DNA of 53,459 nucleotides from Phanerodontia chrysosporium (Eukaryota > Basidiomycota > Agaricomycetes > Polyporales > Phanerochaetaceae): the NCBI GenBank assembly GCA_001910725.1, contig MJGA01000074.1, positions 1 through 53,459 of the forward strand, in the 5' to 3' direction. The notes below the pieces were generated by a model. It did no database searches. It worked only from the letters and a program-made list of their open reading frames with translations, and was not told the DNA's origin. Shown piece by piece: positions 1 through 10,206 of this stretch. The position numbers and the translations under genes are program-made. The number at the start of each line of letters is the position of its first letter. The stretch's first letter is position 1.

Positions 1-1450
1 ACGTGTCCCAAACTCCCACGACGAGGGCTTGGACATTGTCATTGCCTTGGGCGAACTCGTGCAGGAGAGCGTCATGGTTCGCCTTGGTTTCTCGAACAAG
101 TTGCATCTTGTTGCTGATGGCCATATCCATTTGCATGATTGTTCCTCGGAGTGTTGCGTTGATGCCATCGATTTCTTCGTCGAGATCATTGATGCGCTGG
201 GCGAGGTCAACGTTGAGCTGTGCAAGACCTGCATATAGCGCACAGGGGGCCTTCTTTGCTGCCTCAGCTCATAGCGCTTCGGTGGTGTAATCGTGGTGGA
301 AGATGTTGGTGATGCATTCACGGGGGTGAGGACGGCAGGCTCTTTCGTCGAGTTGTTTGTAGACATCTTCCATGAAGAGCGCGTATGCGTTGGGGCGATA
401 GTCAAGGGTAAAGGGGATGAATTGGTCAATGACCATGGGTTCGGGGATAGGGACTGGTTCGGGAGAGGGTTCAGGGGTGTTGCTGGGGGTGATATACTGG
501 TTCTGGATGACCTCGATCCAGTGACTGTCGGCTTCGAGCTTCTTGCTTGTTTGGTGAAGGGGGTTGTCGAGGTTGTGCTGCTCGGCCTCGTTGAGCTCCT
601 TCTGCCATTCTCAGAGGGCGTGGCTGACGATGTTGACTCTGTCATGTTTGTGGAGGTTGTTGAACGATGTGAGGAGAAAGCCTCGAATGTGGTCCCTGTT
701 TGTAACGGTGCCGACATTGTTGGGGATGCGGTGGAGAAGATGGTGGATAAGGAGGTAGCGGGTGAGTTGGTGCGTGTCGTTACATAGGTCAATGGCGTGG
801 ATCTCAAAGTTGTTGGCGAAGGTGACGGTGTCGTTGGTGACCTGTTCGTTGGTGCTGTTGAGCAGTGTTGTCGTTAGAGGATGTGGTGGAGGGCATGTCG
901 ATTCTGAGTCTGCTGATTGGGGTTGAGGTGTAGCTGCGTTGGGTGGTTGAGGCTGCTGTCGTTTAGGCTTCAAAGCTCGTGTCCTTTTATACTCTTCAAG
1001 GAGTTTCTTGGCGTTGGCCAGGTGTGACTCGGGTTCCCATGAGTTTTCCGCCGTTGGTTGGTCCTTCCATCTTATCAGGTATCTTCTTCCGTTGCCCCAG
1101 GGTCTGCCTGCCAAGATGGCTTCGACTTCGTACTCCTCGTGTCCGTTGATAAGGTCAGGTGGTGGTGCCAAGAAGTTCTTCCCATGTTGCGCCATTTTGT
1201 GATAGGCTGATAAAAGGGACGCGTGTACCACAGGGTGGATCTTTGTTGTCTTCGGGAGTTTCAGCTTGTACACGAGGCGAGATAGAACCTTCTTGATCTT
1301 GTACGGCCCGTGTCTGTTGGGCGCAAGCTTCTTGAATGGGTAGCCGTCCTCATGGTGGGTCATTTCCAACCAGACCTTCTGACCTTCTTTGAATGGTTCG
1401 AAGTGTTGGCATATCCCTCCCGCCATCTGGGCTATTGCGTAATCCATCAC
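1..1450 (-). pseudogene. Gypsy-1 chromodomain and fused third ORF (remnant)
   Basis: The upstream end (about 1450-1180) holds the integrase C-terminal part (GQKVWLEMTHHEDGYPFKKL). It is followed at about 1140-980 by a chromodomain (EYEVEAILAGRPW ... YLIRWKDQPTAENSWEPESHL), the module that directs chromovirus integrase to marked chromatin. The same frame then continues into a sequence that resembles the separate third ORF of Gypsy-2. Near the left edge FAQGNDNVQALVVGVWDT matches LAEQDDHIVEMVDGVWNT of Gypsy-2, and TNRDHI near 700 resembles TRNIDI. Two in-frame stops (after NIVSHAL near 611 and near 290) break it. Unlike Gypsy-2, where this ORF is in another frame, here it is in frame with the chromodomain. 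The 3' end lies outside the window. Confidence 0.75.
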
Positions 1451-1477
1451 CGCGTTGGCTTCTTCTTGGGCACGTTG

Positions 1478-2451
1478 TCATCTTTGGAACCATTCAAGGG
1501 TTGACGAAACCTTGGTCTTTGCAAATTGCGTCGGGAATGCTACCGGATGAGATCCGTACATCAGGAAGAATGGTGATTGCTTCGTGGCCGAATATTCTCG
1601 GTTGTTGAATGCAAATTTCATGTTGACGATATAATCGGACCAATCGTGCAGGTGATTCGAACAGAATATCCGAAGGTATAACTCGATTTCACAGTTCATT
1701 TGTTCGGTTTCGCTGTCCATCTGAGGATGGTACGCCATGCTCATCCATTGGTCGGTTCCTGTTAGCTTCCAGAGTTCCTCCATGAATCGTGAGTTGAACT
1801 GCGGGCCTCTATCCAAAAGAAAGACGTCTGGCATGCTGAACCGTCTGAAGACATTGTCATGATAGTACGTGGCCATCATTGTGGTGTCGGTCTTCTCTGT
1901 GCATGGAATAAGAATTACCCCCTTCGTAGAGTCATGGTCGACCACGACCATAAGAGCGGTAAAACCTTTGAATAGCGGAAGATGTGTGATGAAGTTGCAG
2001 GTAACAAATGCGAACGGTCAGTTGCGTTTCGTTTCTTTGATGGGTTGCAGCGGTGGCCGTATTGGATGCGTGTTGACCTTCATCTGCTGGCACGTGGTGC
2101 AGCCTTTGACATATGCCGATACGAAAAATTGCAAGCCAGGCCAGTAAAAATCGTGAAGTACCAGTTTGGCAGTTTTGAATCGCCCAGGGTGTTCTGATAT
2201 GGGGAGTCGTGATAGAGGGCGACCACGCACCTTCGAAGTGCTGTGTTGGCCAGGACGTAGCACTTATCGTGATAGAACAACAGTCCGCCATCTTCAGTCC
2301 AGTCATTACGCTCGGTACGGACCGGCATCGCGATGTTCGGGTCGTGAAAGGAAGCACAGATTTTCATGGCGAATTCGTCGCCGCTGAAGATCGAGTGGAT
2401 GAACCATTGAAGGTCGAGGTCAACAGGGTGGTCATGAACTGGGGTGCTCAT
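1478..2451 (-). pseudogene. Gypsy-1 integrase (remnant)
   Basis: This is the integrase core of Gypsy-1 in overlapping broken frames. The zinc-binding HHCC region is visible at about 2263-2018 (HPGRFKTAKL...YVKGCTTCQQMK). The catalytic part follows with LDRGPQFNSRFMEELW (second Asp; Ser-to-Leu change beside it) and YHPQMDSETEQMN (the Glu region, usual form HPQTDGETER). At least one frameshift separates the zinc-binding and catalytic parts near 1940-2020. Compared with the intact Gypsy-2 copy the order and spacing are the same, so it is a decayed copy of a normal Ty3-type integrase and not a separate gene. Confidence 0.8.
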
Positions 2452-2659
2452 CGTTGTCTTTTGTCAGCATGCTGGTGGCCAAGGACAGTGAGTGGATTCT
2501 GCGGCTGTGGAAAAGATCGTCAGGGGGAAGGATGAGATCGACGTTATCATTTGCCGTGTGGCTCGGGTGTAATGTTCTGATCATAGCATCCGCCTGTATG
2601 AGTTGCATACCTGGGCAGTGATGGAGCGAGAAGTTGAACTGTGACAGAAATAGATGTCA

Positions 2660-4010
2660 TCATGCCTGTCGTCGGTTAAGCCGTCGAGGAGACCTGAAGT
2701 ATGTCAAATTTCTACGATCGGTGAGGATGCGGACCGGCTGTTTTGCACCCAGGAGATAGTGGCGCCAGGTTTCGAGCGCACAAATGATTGCAAGGAGTTC
2801 TCGGTCGTATATCTCATAGTTGCGTTCTGCGGGTGTGAGGCTTTGGAAGAGATAGGCAACAGGATGCCATTCGCCATTCGTATCTTGTTGCCGTAGTACC
2901 GCTGCTGTCGCGACGAGTGAAGCGTCGCATTCGAGCACGAAGGCTTTCGATGGATCAGGGGTCATGAGCACCAGTGCCGAGGTGAACCGTCATTTCAGTT
3001 CCTGGAAGGCTTCTTCGCATGCCAGAGACCAAATGAAGGGTACGTCTTTCCTGGTGAGCTCGACAAGGAGTCGTACGATGTCAGAGTAGTGATTGATAAA
3101 CCATCAGTAGAAGTTGCCAAATCCAAGAAACCCTCGGACCTGCTTAACTGTGGTTGGGATAGGCCATTCGAGAACGCCCTTCACCTTGACCGGGTCCATA
3201 AGAATCTGGTTGTGTGAGATGATCATACCAAGGAATTCGACCTGAGCAACATGAAAGTCGCACTTCTCTGGTTTGACGAATAAATCGTTTTGCGCTAGTC
3301 GTTCGATTACCCGTAGTGTTTTTTGTCTTAGGTCGTCGTCGTCGTGGCCACAGATGAGAATATCGTCCATGTAGATCTTGAGCCAACCTTCACCAAGCAT
3401 GTCACTAAAGATGTCATTCATCATAGCTTGGAACGTTGCGGGTGAGTTGCAGAGACCGAAGAACATAACAGTTGGTTCGAATAGTCCACGCTTCATTTTG
3501 AACGCCGCCTTCCACTGGTTCCCGTCCTTGATTCTAACGTTGTTATAACCCGAGCGAAGGTCCATCTTGGTGAACTTGTGGAATTCTTTAACCTGATCGA
3601 GGAGGTCGGAGATGAGGGGTAAAGGATATGTGTTCCTGACTGTTCCTTCATTAAAATACCGATAATCTCGACAAGGTCGGAGGTTGCCATCCTTCTTTCC
3701 AACGAAAAAGAAGGGCGATGCCATGGGAGACTTTGATGGTCAGATATAACTTTTGCGGAGGTTTTCGCCGATAAACGTATTCATCTTTTCCTCCTCCAGT
3801 GGTAACAATGGATACACCTTGCAATCTTTGGATAGGAAATCGGGTTTGAGGTCGATAGCATGATCGTAGGGTCGAGATTCAGGGAACCATTTGGACGCTT
3901 GCTTCTCGAAGACGTGTTGATACTTGGTGAGGTATGACGGAATATCTTTGGGTTTCGTCTGTGCTCCGTCTTCTTGTGCGAATGCCATAGCCAGGTTGAT
4001 TTTCGCGTTG
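2660..4010 (-). pseudogene. Gypsy-1 reverse transcriptase and RNase H (remnant)
   Basis: From 4010 down to 2660 the minus strand encodes the pol segment from just after the dUTPase through reverse transcriptase ([15 protein letters not shown], catalytic [12 protein letters not shown] near 3360) to RNase H ([29 protein letters not shown]). In-frame stops lie where Gypsy-2 has sense codons: NFY-stop at about 3104 (CGA in Gypsy-2), LK-stop near 2987 (AGA in Gypsy-2) and RQA-stop-stop near 2655 (CGA TGG in Gypsy-2). The upstream end at 4010 abuts the ATTTG target duplication of Copia-1, and the missing upstream continuation is found at 9028 and beyond. Confidence 0.85.
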
Positions 4011-4015
4011 ATTTG

Positions 4016-4418
4016 TGTTGTGATGCGCAGACTCTGGGATGGAGGAGAACAACGAGATAATATTTTTGGGATTACTCTACGAGTTTTATACCCTACATAG
4101 ATTTGCTTCCATGTATCTAAAGTAGGTAATAATCAAATGAAAAATGCTCGCTCTGAAAAAGGCGGAATCTAATCTAGAGGATTGATAAGGGAGCGCTGGG
4201 GATTGATAACTACGGAATCTAATCTAACGATTACTCAGAGCGGAAAAGAGGAATGGGGAAGGCGGCGAGACTTGTCCCGCCGCGAGACCTTGTAAGGATA
4301 CGCCGACGGCGCATCTTTTGATGGGCGCTCGGCGCTTTAGCCCTCCGGGCGCGCCGGAGCTTTTGACTTCCGTCTGCACGACGGTTTTGAGTGCGCCCTG
4401 GCGGGGCGACTTTCAACA
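4016..4418 (-). repeat. Copia-1 3' LTR
   Basis: 403-bp LTR starting TGTTGTGATGCGCAG and ending GACTTTCAACA on the plus strand. It is preceded by the target duplication ATTTG (4011-4015). Three mismatches to the right LTR at 8620-9022 were found by eye. The element-sense purine tract abuts its inner edge. Confidence 0.95.
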
Positions 4419-4425
4419 CTCCCCC

Positions 4426-7400
4426 TCAACGAGTGGCCATGTTGGCGAGGGCGAGCGCGGCGCGGTGCTTGGGTCGCGGGAGCGCCTTGGTGAGCATGTC
4501 CGCAATGTTGTCTGCGGAGGCGCAGTGGATGACCTTGATGTCACCGTCGGTGATCCGCTCGCGGATGAAGTGATGGCGGATGTCGATGTGTTTCGAGCGC
4601 GCGTGGAATTGAGTGTCGTGCGCGAAACTGATGGCGGCCTGATTGTCCGTGTGAAGGACTGTGGGAGCGCCGGGCGGGAAGCCTAATTCGGTAAGTAGGC
4701 GGCGGAGCCAGACGGCCTCCTTGGCGGCGTGGGAGAGGGCGATGTACTCGGCCTCCATGGTGGAGAGGGCGACGGTCGGCTGTTTCTTGGAGTTCCAGCT
4801 GACGATGCCGCCGGCGAGGAGATAGGCGTAGCCGGATACTGAGCGGCGGTCGTGTGCCTGAGCCCAGTCGGCGTCCGAGTAGCCGGTGATGTCGTCATCG
4901 GCGCGTCTTGCGAAAGTGAGCCCGATGTCGGTCGTGCCCTTGAGGTAGCGGAAGACGTGTTTGACGGCGGTCCAGTGCGTGGCGGACGGGCGCGATGTGA
5001 ACTGAGAGAGGGTCTGGACGGCGAAGGCGATGTCGGGACGCGTGCCGGTAGCAGCGTACATGAGGGATCCGATGGCGGCGGCGTAAGGTACATCGGCGGG
5101 CGTCTGATCTTCGGGCGTCGGCTCGAGTTTCACGCCAGGGTCCAGCGGCGTCGAGACGGGCTTGCAGTCTTGCATGCCGAAACGTTCGAGGATTGTCTCG
5201 AGGTAGCGTGTTTGCAGAATAGAAATCGCGCCGTTCTTGCGCATGACTTGTAGCCCGACGAAAGAGCTGAGGGTGCCGTTCGTGGTGATCGCGAAGTGTT
5301 TCGCGACGTCGGCCTTGAATCGATCGAGGATGGAGCGCTCGCCGTAGAGCGCGGTGTCGTCGACGTGGACGAGGGCCATATTGAGTTTCCCCTCGTGCTT
5401 GAAGTACAGGCAAGGGTCGGCCTCGGAGCGCGTCCAGCCCATGAGGCTTGTGAGGACGTGGTTGAGCAGGTGGTTCCAGACGCGGCCTGCCTGCTTGAGT
5501 CCGTAGAGGGCTTTGATGAGGACGTAGACTTGCCCTGATCCGTCGTCGTAGCCGGGTGCCTGGCGCATGTAGATCTCTTCCTCGAGCGGTCCGTGGAGAT
5601 AAGCGCCAACGATGTCGAGTGCGTCGGAGTCGAGGTTTTCGGTAGCGGCGAGAGCTGTGGCGACGCGGAAAGTTTCCTGGCGGACGACAGGTGAGAAGGT
5701 GTCGAAATAGTCTTGTCCGGCAATTTGAGAAAAGCCTTGTGCGACGAGGCGAGCCTTGTACTTGTCGATCGAGCCGTCCTGGTGGCGTTTGATGGCAAAG
5801 ACCCATTTGCTGCCGATGGCTTTGCGGCCCGGGGGCAGCTCCCCCTTCTTCCAGGTGCCGTTGGCTTCGAGCTGAGCCATCTCGGCGTCCATGGCGGCCT
5901 TCCATTTCGGCCAGTCGTCGCGAGTCTTGCATTCGTCGACCGAGCGAGGGTGGTCCGAGTCCATAGCGGCGTAGCAGAAGTATGCCTGGGCGCTATGGTA
6001 CTGATCCGGTGACGGATCGGAGTCGTCGTCCTCCGAAGGTGGCTTTGGGATGCGTGTGCCGGTTTCGTGTAGAGCGCGGTAGTCGATACGGGTCTTCTGG
6101 CGTGTGGGGCGTATCGTGACGTTCTTGAGCTGTGGCTTGAAGTGTGCCCAAGCGGCGTCTTCAGGCTTGTTTGGCGTCGAGGGTGACGCCTTGACCGATT
6201 CCGAGGTGGAGGTTTCCGGCGCTTGCGATGTCGGCGGCGGCGGTGTCGTGCCTGCGGCGGGGGATGGCTCGGGAGCGGTCTCACTCTCCCCCTCAAGCGT
6301 GAAGGGGACGCTTGGAGACTCCCGCTCGCGCTCAAAGATGACGTCGCGCGAGACCAGGACTTGCCGGAGGCCTGGGACGTAGTAGCGCCAGCCGGCGCTA
6401 GACGCGCTGATCCCGGTGAAGATGTATCGCTCGCTCTTCGCAGCGAGTTTGTCGCGCCGGTTCTCGGGGACGAGCACCCAGCAGGGTGTGCCGAAATCGC
6501 GTGCAGCGCGCACATCCGGTTTCTGTCCCCAGAGAGCCTCGTAGGGGGTCTTGCCTGAGAGCGCGCGGGTGGGGGTACGGTTCCGAAGGTAGCAAGCGTA
6601 CGCCCACGCTTCTTGCCACAGGAACTTGGGGAGGGAGCGCGCGATCAGCATCGCGCGTGCGCGTTCCATCAGCGTGCGGTTGAGACGTTCCGCGACGCCA
6701 TTCTGAGCGGGGGAATAGGGTGCCGTGGTGCGGATGATGATGCCGCGGGATTCGGCGTAAGCGCGGAATTTCCCCTCCGTGTATTCTTTCGCGTTGTCCA
6801 CGTGTAGGACCTTGACGCGGCGGCCCAGCTGCCGCTCGATGAGTTGCTCGACCTTCTGGAAACGGTCGAGGGCGGCATCGCGCGTCTTCATGAAATCGAC
6901 CGCGACGAAACGCGACTTCGCGTCGGTGAATGTGATCGCGTAGACATTGCCCTGCAATGACGCAACGCGTGCCGGTCCCCAGATGTCCGAGTAGATGAGA
7001 TCGGCGACCTGATCGACGGTGCCTGATGCGATCTCGGGGAACGGAGCGCGCGAGTGCTTGGCCTGAATGCAGGCGTCGCAGACGAATCCAGGGTCCGAGG
7101 ACGTATCGACGTCCATGCCTTCGACGAGGCCCTTGCGGTACATTTCCTGGAGTTGCGTCGCGTTGATGTGTCCGAGTGCGCAGTGCCATTCGTACCAGGT
7201 GCGCGCGCTGTTGCGCGCCGCGAACGCGAGAGTGGAAGGCGCCGGTGTATGTCCCGAGGACGATCGTGACGTCATGTCCATGCGGTAGAGCTGGCCCATC
7301 TTGTGACCGACAGCGATAACGCGATCGCGGTCCTTGATGTGAAGGAGGTTGCCGGTGCCGTGGAAAGAGATACCGGCCGAGGTGAGCCGGCCTAGCGCGA

Positions 7401-8442
7401 GGAGGTTGTGTGGGAGGTTCGGCGACCAGAGGCAGTTCCTCAGGGTGGCGGTGATTTTCCCCTTCGGCGTGGTGAAGACGACATCGACGTCGCCTTGTCC
7501 GAGCGCGGCTGTGCTGCCGACACCGACGATGGTGTGGCCGGGAGTGGGGGTGAGGTTCTTGAAAGCGGCGCGGTCGCGCACGATGTGGCGCTCGGACGCG
7601 CTGTCCCCCAACCAGCACTCGGTGCCTGGGGTGCTCGCGTAGGCTAGAGTAGTCGCTACGAATGAGTACGAGTCGTTCGAGGCTTCGCGCGACTCAGCGA
7701 GGTGGGCGCGGCTCGTGTTGCCGCCCGCGCCAGATCCCTGGTTCGAGGAACGGCAGACGTTCTTCAGGTGTCCCTCCTTGCCGCAGCCGTGGCAGAACAC
7801 CCCCTTCAGGAATTTCGACTTCTTCGGCTTCTTGCCGGGCTTGCCGTTTCGCGCGACGAGCGCGGTGGTCGTGTCCCCCTTCGATTGCCGTCGAAGGTTT
7901 TCGCTCAGGACGCGTCCGATGACGTCGGACGACTTCTCGACGTTGTTCTGAGCGGCGACGAAGCTTTCCCAGCTGGGGGGAAGCGCGGACAAGATGTTGA
8001 AGGCGAAGTCTTCGTCTGTGATCTTGCCGCCGGCCTCTGCGGCCTCGGCCCGCATCTCGGTGAGCTTTCTCAGCTCGTCCTCCATGTCCGCCCCCTCACT
8101 CATCTCGTACTTCTGTAGCCTCCTCACCAGCGTGACCTTAGCCATGGTGCCCTGGGTCGCATACATATTTTTCAGCGTGTCCCACGCTGACTTCGCGGTC
8201 TCGCAAGACGCGATGTGTATGGCGACGGCGGGAGAGCATCGGAGGCGGATCGCGGAGATCGCCTTCCGATCTTTCCGCTTCCAGGCGGTAGCAGCGGTCC
8301 CCTCGGGGCACGTTGTTTCCCCCGTGGCGTACTCGAGTAGGTCGAGCTCGGTGAGGATGTCCTTCTCCTGAATAGACCAAGAAAAGTAGTTTTCTGAGCC
8401 CTTGAGAGGCTCGATGCGTACGGTGTGCGGTGCGTCCGACAT
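4426..8442 (-). CDS. Copia-1 Gag-Pol polyprotein
   Basis: One open frame of 1338 codons encodes the complete copia polyprotein. In order: a UBN2-type Gag (about 40-170), a CX2CX4HX4C zinc knuckle (C217-C230, CHGCGKEGHLKNVC), an aspartic protease, the GAG-pre-integrase HHCC segment (WHCALGHI...CDACIQAKHS), the integrase core (YSDIWGP, HVDNAKEYT, NGVAERLNR), reverse transcriptase (catalytic LVHVDDTALYG, so HVDD rather than YVDD) and RNase H up to the end (SDADWAQ, TMEAEYIAL). The protease active-site triplet reads D280-S-A instead of the usual D-S/T-G, which is odd in an otherwise intact protein. The start at 8442 gives MSDAPHTVRIEPL, a usual beginning for fungal copia Gag, about 177 bp from the LTR. 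Many open frames on the opposite strand and in other frames here are shadows. Confidence 0.95.
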   Translation of the reverse strand: MSDAPHTVRIEPLKGSENYFSWSIQEKDILTELDLLEYATGETTCPEGTAATAWKRKDRKAISAIRLRCSPAVAIHIASCETAKSAWDTLKNMYATQGTMAKVTLVRRLQKYEMSEGADMEDELRKLTEMRAEAAEAGGKITDEDFAFNILSALPPSWESFVAAQNNVEKSSDVIGRVLSENLRRQSKGDTTTALVARNGKPGKKPKKSKFLKGVFCHGCGKEGHLKNVCRSSNQGSGAGGNTSRAHLAESREASNDSYSFVATTLAYASTPGTECWLGDSASERHIVRDRAAFKNLTPTPGHTIVGVGSTAALGQGDVDVVFTTPKGKITATLRNCLWSPNLPHNLLALGRLTSAGISFHGTGNLLHIKDRDRVIAVGHKMGQLYRMDMTSRSSSGHTPAPSTLAFAARNSARTWYEWHCALGHINATQLQEMYRKGLVEGMDVDTSSDPGFVCDACIQAKHSRAPFPEIASGTVDQVADLIYSDIWGPARVASLQGNVYAITFTDAKSRFVAVDFMKTRDAALDRFQKVEQLIERQLGRRVKVLHVDNAKEYTEGKFRAYAESRGIIIRTTAPYSPAQNGVAERLNRTLMERARAMLIARSLPKFLWQEAWAYACYLRNRTPTRALSGKTPYEALWGQKPDVRAARDFGTPCWVLVPENRRDKLAAKSERYIFTGISASSAGWRYYVPGLRQVLVSRDVIFERERESPSVPFTLEGESETAPEPSPAAGTTPPPPTSQAPETSTSESVKASPSTPNKPEDAAWAHFKPQLKNVTIRPTRQKTRIDYRALHETGTRIPKPPSEDDDSDPSPDQYHSAQAYFCYAAMDSDHPRSVDECKTRDDWPKWKAAMDAEMAQLEANGTWKKGELPPGRKAIGSKWVFAIKRHQDGSIDKYKARLVAQGFSQIAGQDYFDTFSPVVRQETFRVATALAATENLDSDALDIVGAYLHGPLEEEIYMRQAPGYDDGSGQVYVLIKALYGLKQAGRVWNHLLNHVLTSLMGWTRSEADPCLYFKHEGKLNMALVHVDDTALYGERSILDRFKADVAKHFAITTNGTLSSFVGLQVMRKNGAISILQTRYLETILERFGMQDCKPVSTPLDPGVKLEPTPEDQTPADVPYAAAIGSLMYAATGTRPDIAFAVQTLSQFTSRPSATHWTAVKHVFRYLKGTTDIGLTFARRADDDITGYSDADWAQAHDRRSVSGYAYLLAGGIVSWNSKKQPTVALSTMEAEYIALSHAAKEAVWLRRLLTELGFPPGAPTVLHTDNQAAISFAHDTQFHARSKHIDIRHHFIRERITDGDIKVIHCASADNIADMLTKALPRPKHRAALALANMATR

Positions 8443-8600
8443 CTTGCTCGCGTGGCGAGATCAGCGATCTGGCGCCTAGGTGTGTCCGACGTATCTGACG
8501 TCCGGTGATGTCACAGGGGTGATCCGCGATGGATCTGCAGTAGCAAGATTCGGTCCGCGTTGACCGTAGCAAAGGGTGAGATGGTGTTTGGGGCGACTTA

Positions 8601-8619
8601 GAGCGCGGGGCTCATAACC
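8601..8619 (-). other. Copia-1 primer-binding site (half-tRNA initiator Met type)
   Basis: Directly inside the 5' LTR the element-sense sequence reads GGTTATGAGCCCCGCGCTC. GGTTATGAGC is complementary to the anticodon arm of fungal initiator methionine tRNA (GCTCAUAACC, anticodon CAU), as in Drosophila copia and Ty5, which prime from a cleaved 5' half of that tRNA. The same GGTTATGAGC occurs at 12904 in the small copia-like element. Confidence 0.75.
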
Positions 8620-9022
8620 TGTTGTGATGCGCAGACTCTGGGATGGAGGAGAACAACGAGATAATATTTTTGGGATTATTCTACGAGTTTTATACCCTAC
8701 ATAGATTTGCTTCCATGTATCTAAAGTAGGTAATAATCAAATGAAAAATGCTCGCTCTGAAAAAGGCGGAATCTAATCTAGAGGATTGATAAGGGAGCGC
8801 TGGGGATTGATAACTACGGAATCTAATCTAACGATTAGTCAGAGCGGAAAAGAGGAATGGGGAAGGCAGCGAGACTTGTCCCGCCGCGAGACCTTGTAAG
8901 GATACGCCGACGGCGCATCTTTTGATGGGCGCTCGGCGCTTTAGCCCTCCGGGCGCGCCGGAGCTTTTGACTTCCGTCTGCACGACGGTTTTGAGTGCGC
9001 CCTGGCGGGGCGACTTTCAACA
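8620..9022 (-). repeat. Copia-1 5' LTR
   Basis: 403-bp LTR, followed by the target duplication ATTTG (9023-9027). In element sense it contains a TATAAAA box (plus-strand TTTTATA at 8688-8694), the likely promoter of the genomic RNA. It is the 5' LTR because the primer-binding site abuts it and translation proceeds leftwards. Confidence 0.93.
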
Positions 9023-9027
9023 ATTTG

Positions 9028-10206
9028 TAGGTCCCAGATGGTTTGTGCCATGGTAGAACCAATAAGTACCGTGTAGATCGTGGGATCACCAAAATTTTAG
9101 AATGCCACAAAGTCAGCGTCCGTGTGTAGTTCTGCGAATTCTGTTGTGCCTATAAAGAACTCCGGTGGTGCATCAGGGTTTTGTGCGACTCTTACTGCTT
9201 GGATAGCGACGTTTAGCAGATGTTGGAATTTGTCCTGCAATTTTATGCCTGTCGAGCCAAAACCCTGTTCTCCCCATTTCATGTCGTCAAGTTTCTCTAC
9301 TTCCTGTACCTGCGGGAGACAAATCTACTTGGTAATGAGTTGACCCACCCGATCGCCTGCCTGGACGTGGAACGAGTTGTCCGTGTTGTTGACCAGTATG
9401 ACTTGAAGTTCTCTGGTATAATCCAGATCTACAACCCCTGTTGCGACATCAACTCCTTTGAGAGCTAGGCCGCTTTGTGGTGCAATCCGTGCATAGGTTC
9501 CTGTCGGAGGTTTAACCTTGATTCCTGTTGGCACTTTTACTCGAGAGCAAGGTGGGATGTCTCAGTCAACGGTGGATGACAAGTCGAGCCTGGCAGCTTC
9601 GCTGCTTTCTCTAGTTGGAAGGTGCCCTCCTACTCGTTCAACCAGTATGTGGATCTTGAGGAGTTCTTCTTTGTCCTGACTAGCAACTTGAATTATTCAT
9701 TCCTCCTTGTCTGGTAGTTCTTCGATCGTGGGTCGCGGGACTGAAAAGTCCAAGGTTCCTTTTTTCCAATCGATACGAGGGTTGTGTTTTCACAGCCAAT
9801 CGATTCCTAGGATAGCTTCCTGTTTACCGAGGTGTGTGACAAGGAACTGTTCCTTTACAACCTTGGGTCTGATGGTGACATGGGTTTCGACATAGTTGCG
9901 GATGTTCCCAAATTGATTCAGAGTTCCGTCTACGTTGTACACCGGTATTGGCTGTTGAAGTGGTTTCTTCTGAAGTCCGAGTCGTCAGACAACCGTTCGG
10001 TCGATGAACTTTCCTTGAGCTCCAGAGTCAATGAGGGTGGTGACTTTGTTTCCAGCATTGGTACTTGATTCAATGATAACGGGGATCTGCATTGACTGAT
10101 TCTTCATATCGGCTACTAGTACAGAAGAAATCGAGTATTGTTGAGAATGAACAGCTGGTGTTCTCCTCACTGCTGAAAATCCTGATCTGGGTTGTTGTTG
10201 GCCCAT
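9028..10206 (-). pseudogene. Gypsy-1 protease and dUTPase (remnant)
   Basis: This is the pol start of Gypsy-1, upstream of the Copia-1 insertion. The aspartic protease motif TTLIDSGAQGKFIDRTVV lies near 10005. A dUTPase-like domain follows at about 9600-9260: PPTGTYARIAPQSGLALKG (motif 2, with Arg-Ser changed to Gln-Ser), GVVDLDYTRE (motif 3), AGDRVGQLI (motif 4) and, after an in-frame stop, GEQGFGSTG (motif 5). The arrangement matches Gypsy-2, where the domain is intact. The downstream spacer runs to 9028, next to the Copia-1 target duplication. The pol frame overlaps the end of gag (ATG at 10206) in the -1 frame. Confidence 0.8.

Larger units (their letters stand above)
4016..9022 (-). mobile_element. 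Copia-1: near-intact Ty1/copia element inserted in Gypsy-1
   Basis: A 5007-bp Ty1/copia retrotransposon in minus orientation, bounded by two 403-bp LTRs with TGTTG...CAACA ends. The LTRs differ at three positions by eye (two transitions, one C/G). A perfect 5-bp target duplication ATTTG lies at 4011-4015 and 9023-9027. The internal part holds a single open gag-pol frame, a 5' primer-binding site next to the right LTR (8601-8619) and a purine tract (TTGAGGGGGAG in element sense, 4419-4429) next to the left LTR. The high LTR identity and single open frame mark it as recent, younger than its host Gypsy-1. Confidence 0.95.

Noticed and set aside
5130..7618. Long overlapping minus-strand frames of 345-461 codons inside Copia-1
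   Set aside because: They lie in other frames of the intact GC-rich gag-pol ORF, are rich in Arg, Ser and Pro, and show no domains. They are shadows of the polyprotein.
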